Of a stretch of DNA of 64,000 bases, positions 58,046 through 64,000 are shown one piece after another. Made by a program: the position numbers and the translations under genes. The notes beneath the pieces are model-generated. The model saw only the letters and a list, made by a program, of their open reading frames with translations. It was not told the origin of the DNA and did no database searches. The DNA comes from Anisodus tanguticus (Eukaryota > Streptophyta > Magnoliopsida > Solanales > Solanaceae): assembly GCA_034509755.1 (NCBI GenBank), contig CM067541.1, positions 6,932,001 through 6,996,000 on the forward strand, written 5' to 3'. Positions within the stretch are counted from its first letter, which is position 1, and every line of letters starts with the position of its first letter.

Positions 58046-60524
58046 ATGGTATGTTTATTTCTACATCCGCTCTAAATATTCTTATTTCTTGTTTATCTCT
58101 AATAATTAGACCAAAATTCTATCGTTTTTATTTGTAATTTTGTTTCAAATGTTAGTCAATCGGATAATAATGTTGTGTTTGCTTCTATTTCTCAAATTAG
58201 TTCTTAATTACTAGTGATTGTTACAAGTTATTAGGCGTTTTATTTTATTCCCATGGTAATAGCTCAAATTTGTGATGAAAATAGGAGTATTAATTTGCGT
58301 TTAAGAAGTAAAATCAATTTTTTTTTGTAAATATAAATGACTTTCCTAGTGATTTTTACAAATTAATATACGTTCTTATTTTGTTCCAATTGTAATAGCT
58401 CAAATTCGGGATGAAATATCGGTACTAATTTGCGATTAAGAAATAAAAATATACTTTCTGTAAATCTAATTGACTTTCCTAGTGACTTTTACAAATTAAT
58501 ATACGTTCTTATTTTCTTCCCATGGTAATAGCTCAAATTTGTGATGAACTTATCAAAACAAAAAATAGCTCAAATTTGTGATGAAATATTAGTACTTATT
58601 TGCGTTTAACATGTAAAAATCAATTTTTTTTGAGAATGTAAATGACCAATTAGAAAACAATTAGTTGGTTCAGAATTGTTAATGCATTTAATTGATATGT
58701 TTTTCAGATTATCCCAGAGAAAAACCGGAGAGAGATCTCCAAGTACCTCTTTCAAGGTTTGACTTCATTATTTACATTCGGGTTTTTATGTGTGGATTCT
58801 TTCGGATATAGTTGAAATGATGTTGGTATCTATTGTGAATTTTAAATTTACGGCATTGCAGAGGGAGTATGCTTTGCGAAGAAGGACTATAATTTGGCGA
58901 AGCATCCCAACATTGATGTGCCGAACCTACAGGTGATTAAGCTGATGCAGAGCTTTAAGTCGAAGGAGTACGTGCGCGAGACTTTTGCTTGGATGCACTA
59001 CTATTGGTATCTTACCAATGATGGCATTGAGTTCCTCAGGACTTACCTCAATCTTCCTTCTGAAATTGTCCCTGCTACGTTGAAGAAGTCCGCCAAGCCC
59101 CTTGGTCGTCCCATGGGTGGCCCTCCAGGCGATAGGCCCCGGTAACTTGCACAACCATATATGTAGAGCTTGATTTGAAACAAAAAGTTCTTGTGTGATT
59201 GAATTTATTTTGGTGTATCTTCCTTTGTATTTTGCAGTGGACCACCAAGGTTCGAGGGTGATAGGCCAAGGTTTGGTGATAGGGATGGATATCGTGCTGG
59301 TCCAAGAGGTCCACCTGGTGAATTTGGAGGCGAGAAGGGTGGAGCTCCAGCTGACTACCAGCCTGCATTTAGGGTAAGTCGTAAAAAAAATTTCCTTTAC
59401 TTATGAGGCTTGAAGGGAATGAAATAGCAATTGTTTTTTATTTAGTTTAAATTCCGCCTTAGTACGTAGCAAAATCTATATTAGTTGCCCTCATGTCGTT
59501 ATGTTTTCAATCCATTTAGCTGGATTATCAAGTGTATGATATAATATAAGTGTGGTCATGCACCCTTTCATATATTTTCAGTTCTATTCTAGGCTTACCA
59601 AGATTTCTATCATTTTTTCCTGTTTAAGTAAAGTCACTTCCCTTTGTTGTAGAGGAATTGAAATGGGGGAAACCATGCCATGCTAAAAGATTCATACCAT
59701 TCTCTGGTGCCAATATCCCATTTTACTTTCTGAATTGTAAAATCTTGGTGTTGTTATTATCTTACGTTTTACCTTGGTTTCCCCCTTGATGCATTTAGTC
59801 GTTGCCAATGGGGTAACAATTACACTGTAAGGACTCCCATTAGGATATTGTTCCTAGTGGATTTCATTCAGATGTCCCCATATTAGTTCTCTCCTATGTT
59901 CAACTTCCGATATTGCCAATATCATTTTGGTTTTCCGTGTCCCTGTATATTTTTCTTCTAGAAGTAGAAAATTGCATTTCAGGATGTTGATTGTTTAGTA
60001 CTCTTGGTACACCTTGTGTCTCCTTTTCTTAGTTGTATTATTTTGGTATCGCGTCGATCATTATCTCTGTGTATCACTATGTTGTACCATTTGTTTTGTA
60101 TCTTGATTTTTTTGATGTCTTATTTTTCATGCAACTTTGCATTGATTACGTTTCTTTTGAGCCGAGGGTCTATCGGAAACAACCTCTCTACCCCGCAAAG
60201 GTAGAGTTAAGGTTGCTTACATCCTACCCTTTTGGAGCAGAGGGAGTACTGATCTTACTTGTGGATGCCCTCTCATTATTCCTTCTTTTGGATCCGTCGC
60301 TCTTAGGTCTTAATTAAGCTAGAGTAAGAAACATCTAATTTTGTTTGTCTTGCTCAAGATTTTAGGCTCTCCACTCTTTGTTGATTCTGAGATCTGTATT
60401 AAATCATGTGTCGATTAAAATCTAAACAATATATTTTTACGTGTAGGGTGGTGGTGGAAGACCAGGATTTGGGCGTGGAGCTGGAGGTTTCGGTGGCGCA
60501 CCCCCTAGTTCAAGCTTCTCTTAG
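58046..60524 (+). CDS. Small ribosomal subunit protein eS10 (181 aa)
   Basis: Exons: 58046-58048, 58708-58756, 58862-59141, 59238-59373, 60447-60524; all GT-AG, joined frame open (546 nt). eS10 lies on the head of the cytosolic 40S subunit near the mRNA entry side. The protein starts MIIPEKNRREISKYLFQEGV, continues HPNIDVPNLQVIKLMQSFKS and ETFAWMHYYWYLTNDGIEFL (winged-helix core), then a Gly/Pro/Arg-rich tail with GGGGRPGFGRGAGGFGGAPP. Length fits plant eS10. The first coding exon is just the ATG, followed at once by a 659-bp intron, a known style for ribosomal-protein genes. The frame and all motifs are intact. Upstream site II and telo-box elements fit growth-linked expression. The last intron (59374-60446) contains a decayed LINE 3' end. 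Confidence 0.96.
60000..60260 (+). mobile_element. Decayed LINE 3' end in the last eS10 intron
   Basis: GCATTGATTACGTTTC TTTTGAGCCGAGGGTCTATCGGAAACAACC and AAGGTAGAGTTAAGG correspond on the plus strand to the 3' untranslated block seen on the minus strand at 19150-19260 and 55350-55440. It lacks the final GGTCTGGGG block and the (TTG)n tail. Confidence 0.6.
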
Positions 60525-62676
60525 GTTGCGATTCTCCTACTTGTGGTTTATTCAAATTTTGATGATCAGACGATGTAATCAACTTGAGTATTTCTCTTTT
60601 CAACAACACCGTGCCAAGCAGGCAATTTCGTCTATCTTGGACATTTCATGAACTATAGGTTGTTCTGGTACTTTCATGTTGCATGACAAAGTACTTGCTA
60701 TTTGTTTTATTTAAAGTTCAATACTCTCCCAACACCCCGACTTGTTTGGAATCGATTCTTAGTTACTTGCTTGCTTGTTGTTATACAATAGTCTCCCAGC
60801 AATGATAGATCTTTCCGTTTCTCTAAAATCAAAAGAAGAGTGATAACTTCTTGGTGATTTTTCCCATTTGTCCAAAGATTATGGTGGGAGGTAATAGGTA
60901 TCATGTGAATTAGAGTGCTCAAGCTGGCTCAAACGCCATGTTTATTAAAAAAGATAACATTTTTTGTGATCACCCCAATGAACTTTATTGGTGCTTTAAC
61001 AAAATTAGTAAGTAAATTGAATCTGCTATCTTTATGTAAATATTTATTTCTCTGAAAACTATTCTTGTTTAGTAATAGATGTGATCAGTTGATCCATAGT
61101 TTGCTTTGTGCTTGGTGGATCTTCAGCTACTGTAGGTCTTCTTAGCAGAGACTGTCAACACTTGTTCTCATTTTTTTCCAAGTTGATATATTTTACTAAT
61201 TATAATGTCAGAGAATACATTTTAATATTTACTTCATGAAGAAATTAAATTGAATGCATAAGCTTAATGAGCATAATATTAACTTGGCTGGAAAAAAAAA
61301 CTTAATTCCTCGCAGTCTGTTTACATAATTACATGTTGAATGAAATCAACTACAAGCTTCACAATGCATAATACACTTCACACGGGGTCTACTTAACTAG
61401 CAAATGAGCATTTCATACTTTTTCGCGCTATCTTTCCTTGTTCCTGAAAGCTTCGTGGGGACTACGTTAGGACGATGGACAACTATGCTTGCTTCTTTCT
61501 TCAAGCTCTGTTCCCCTTACTCAACTTGAACATCTATTAAAAGAAAACATTTATCTTTTTCCAACTAAGTTAAGTGTTGAAGTCGTAGCTTCCTGGTTTT
61601 CAATCATGACCTTTAATCTTTCTATTAGAGTAGGGGTCGTGTGAGAGTAGTGCGTACCGTCCTATCATAGTCACGGAATTTGTTTATAATCGGGATTGTT
61701 ATCATAATCAACAAGGTTGAAATTTTCAAGAAAGAACTTTCCACGCCTCCGTTACTCTTTAGGAGGTAACGAAGTAGTACTCACATTAGTCAATTTATTG
61801 TCAGTGTTTTACAGAGCAAAAGTAAGAATTTCATTGACTGCATTTTACACGTTTTTTCAAGTCTCATATTTTAAAACCGCGGAACAGAATATTTCATACT
61901 TAAACTAGACATTTTTAATATAAAATGATTTTATTTTCCAAAAGATCAAGGTTAGGTATCCCAGAACACTTTTAAATTAGACAATTTAACTCATGTACGC
62001 TAAACTATGTAATACACTTTAGTAGCGACCGACATAAAACATAAAACCAGAGTGGGGGTTTGGAATTTATTTAGTAATTATGATAAGATTGGAACTATAG
62101 AAGTGTACAATAAATATAACACGGTAATTTATTAACTACAAACAAAAGTAACATTTAACTTGAGGAAACGGAGTTGGTGAAACAGTACAGCCTTGGCCTA
62201 AAGCCCTAAACTGTAAGTTTAGATTCCCATACTGCTGCCACGATACACTCAGAGATGCATTAATGTCATAAAGAAGTTAACCATGGTTAATTGTTTGACT
62301 TTTATAAACTATCTACGTAAACAACTAATGTTATCAGATCACTTTAAGTTAGCTTATATAAACGGTCAATATATTCAATAACTCTCCAATGCTTTTTGAA
62401 TTTAAATTATATACATCAATTTTTATTTTTTTTTACAATATCAAGTTATTTTTATATGTCGTAGCATATAATCTGCTTTGTCTATCAGAAGGGCCATCTG
62501 TATGGGTATCTTTTGGATTTTTTTGGTAACACTGGCTTATGATTAATTAATGACGGTTAGACGTGACATTGGATTAGACTTGAGGTTAATTGAAATTCTA
62601 AGTTCCAAAGTCCTTGTTCCCTTTGCTTGCGAATGCCATTGGTAATTTTATACTATCTTAATTCTTAGTTTAGTTT
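60525..62676. other. eS10 tail and intergenic DNA, no gene seen
   Basis: The first few hundred bases are the likely 3' untranslated region. The remainder has only short frames and no complete transposon that I can define. Confidence 0.5.
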
Positions 62677-63882
62677 TGTTGGAAATTTGTCTTTGATGGA
62701 GAGGTACGTCCACCCATATTTAATGAATTAAACACTAGTGTTCCGCATGTTGGAGACTTTGTCTCTTTACACGTGCATAGTCTACTAAGTGAGTAGATGA
62801 CCGTAGGGCCAAGAATCGTCAAATTTCGTTGAGAAATGAAAGAGATATTGGTTCACGAAGTAAGGTGTTTGAGGCATGAAAATATGGTGTGGGACAAATC
62901 TAACACATCGGTGGGAAAAGGAAGAATTGCTCTCTTTATAAGTCTCTTAATTGGCTAAGGGTTTGGGACCCCAAGGGGTAACCCATGTGTTTAAAGGAGG
63001 GAAGACCTAGATGTGCTTAGGTTCAAGGCTAAGCCCACACGCGCGCCGCCCCCGCTCGTCCGTCGGGTCACGGTCACGGGTCACGGGTCATGGGTCTTTA
63101 TGATATTATCTCTTTGGACCCCCAAATTGCTTAATATTTACAGTTTGGTCCGTAGAGTTTCTGAAAAGTTGAATTTGGGAACGATGGAAGGCCTGCCTAC
63201 CGTTGGAGTTGATTTTTGGGGCGTTAGTGTGCATTAACCAGCCATTACTTGGATGATTAACTCCTCCATAATCAGCCCTCCTTCAATGGCCATAAACAAC
63301 CTCACTAATGGCCTCAAACCTGTCATTAACAGTCATGTCTTGGGCAGTTGAGTAGCCTCCCTTATGCTATATATTGATGCATTTTGGCTCAATTGTGGAA
63401 CACGAAAAGCACACAAAACAGAATATAAACACCCAAATAGACAGCAAAAACGAGACAACATTTATATACACAGAGACAAATAGAAGAGACACTGAAATTC
63501 AGTCCAAAACGTTGGGACTAAAACATAAACTCTTCCTTCATTTTCCATTCTTCAGCAAGTTGTTTCATGTTTGTTTTCTTCGTCAGGATCAACCTATTTG
63601 CTTTGTAGTGTTGATATTAGGTGTTGTTTTATCTTGGGAAACTATTGCCCGTTAACGTAAAAGCATATATACGGGGCAATCTTGTCTTAAAGACAGAGTG
63701 CCATCACTTGACTCAGCACACAGTTGTAACCATCCAGATTTAGTGTTTCTTGATTTCAAGTTATCAAGATTCAAGACTCAACAACTTTGCGGCAGTTCTG
63801 AATATTGGCTATTCGTTTATCCTTTTGATTCGAACACTTTTAATATTTATTTACTTCCCGTACTGCTTTACAATACCCAACA
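62677..63882 (+). mobile_element. Solo LTR (copy C) with 5-bp target duplication
   Basis: It begins TGTTGGAAATTTGTC and ends TACCCAACA, so TGTTGG and CCAACA form perfect inverted ends. AGTTT is repeated at 62672-62676 and 63883-63887. The internal order is that of copies A and B, with the hairpin block at 63644-63680. No internal genes flank it. Reading frames at 63013-63237 and 63374-63928 lie inside it and are not genes. Confidence 0.92.
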
Positions 63883-64000
63883 AGTTTTTATCTTTCATAG
63901 ATTTTTAGTAAAAATACGTAGGAGGTGACAAATCTTTTTACTAGCTTAGTGCCTCATATGTTCTCATTGCTACTCGACACATAATTAGTTAATTATATTA

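Noticed and set aside
63013..63928. Frames of 74-93 codons
   Set aside because: They lie within or across the end of solo LTR C.
1..64000. A multi-gene defence, biosynthetic or mobile system
   Set aside because: The intact genes (riboflavin enzyme, K+ transporter, ARGOS-like, apyrase, eS10) are unrelated single plant genes, and the rest is transposon-derived or intergenic; I see no clustered novel system.

Overview
The window reads as nuclear DNA of a flowering plant, most likely a member of the nightshade family (Solanaceae). The genes are intron-rich with GT-AG splice sites, on AT-rich DNA. The repeats also fit that family: Au-type SINEs, RTE-type LINEs with (TTG)n tails, TRIM elements, and Stowaway, hAT and Mutator MITEs. 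The genus cannot be fixed from the sequence alone. No prokaryotic operon, CRISPR array or phage-like system is present.

Layout. 0.2-0.5 kb: a small conserved plant gene of unknown function (+). 0.5-16.6 kb: gene-poor repeat territory. It holds two solo LTRs, a related LTR followed by a broken Copia gag, three decayed N-terminal copies of a poly(ADP-ribose) glycohydrolase (PARG) gene (-), a SINE split by a solo LTR, and a Mutator-like element that runs up to the next gene. 16.8-25.5 kb: 6,7-dimethyl-8-ribityllumazine synthase (+, 8 exons; riboflavin synthesis in plastids), whose introns are loaded with transposon insertions. 26.9-32.2 kb: a KT/HAK/KUP potassium transporter, KUP3/KUP4-like (-, 9 coding exons), with a complete TRIM and a Stowaway MITE in its introns and a five-unit tandem repeat upstream. 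36.6-36.9 kb: an ARGOS/OSR organ-size gene (+). 39.3-44.8 kb: a membrane-anchored apyrase (-, 9 exons). 46.3-48.1 kb: two hAT-type elements. 49.0-51.9 kb: a Rieske oxygenase of the PTC52/ACD1-like type (+), carrying three frameshifts and a premature stop, so a probable pseudogene. 52.3-56.4 kb: retroelement remains, a MITE, a SINE and an RTE LINE. 58.0-60.5 kb: ribosomal protein eS10 (+, 5 exons, the first coding exon being only the ATG). 62.7-63.9 kb: a third solo LTR of the same family.

The functional genes are housekeeping or plant-specific single genes and do not form a pathway cluster. Lumazine synthase and the transporter converge, as do the ARGOS-like gene and the apyrase. I did not find an undescribed multi-gene system. 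The most unusual items are the PARG fragment array, the solo-LTR family with intact target duplications and a conserved hairpin showing a compensatory base change, a head-to-head TRIM palindrome in an intron, and the decayed Rieske oxygenase. Exon boundaries were worked out by hand from splice signals and reading frame.
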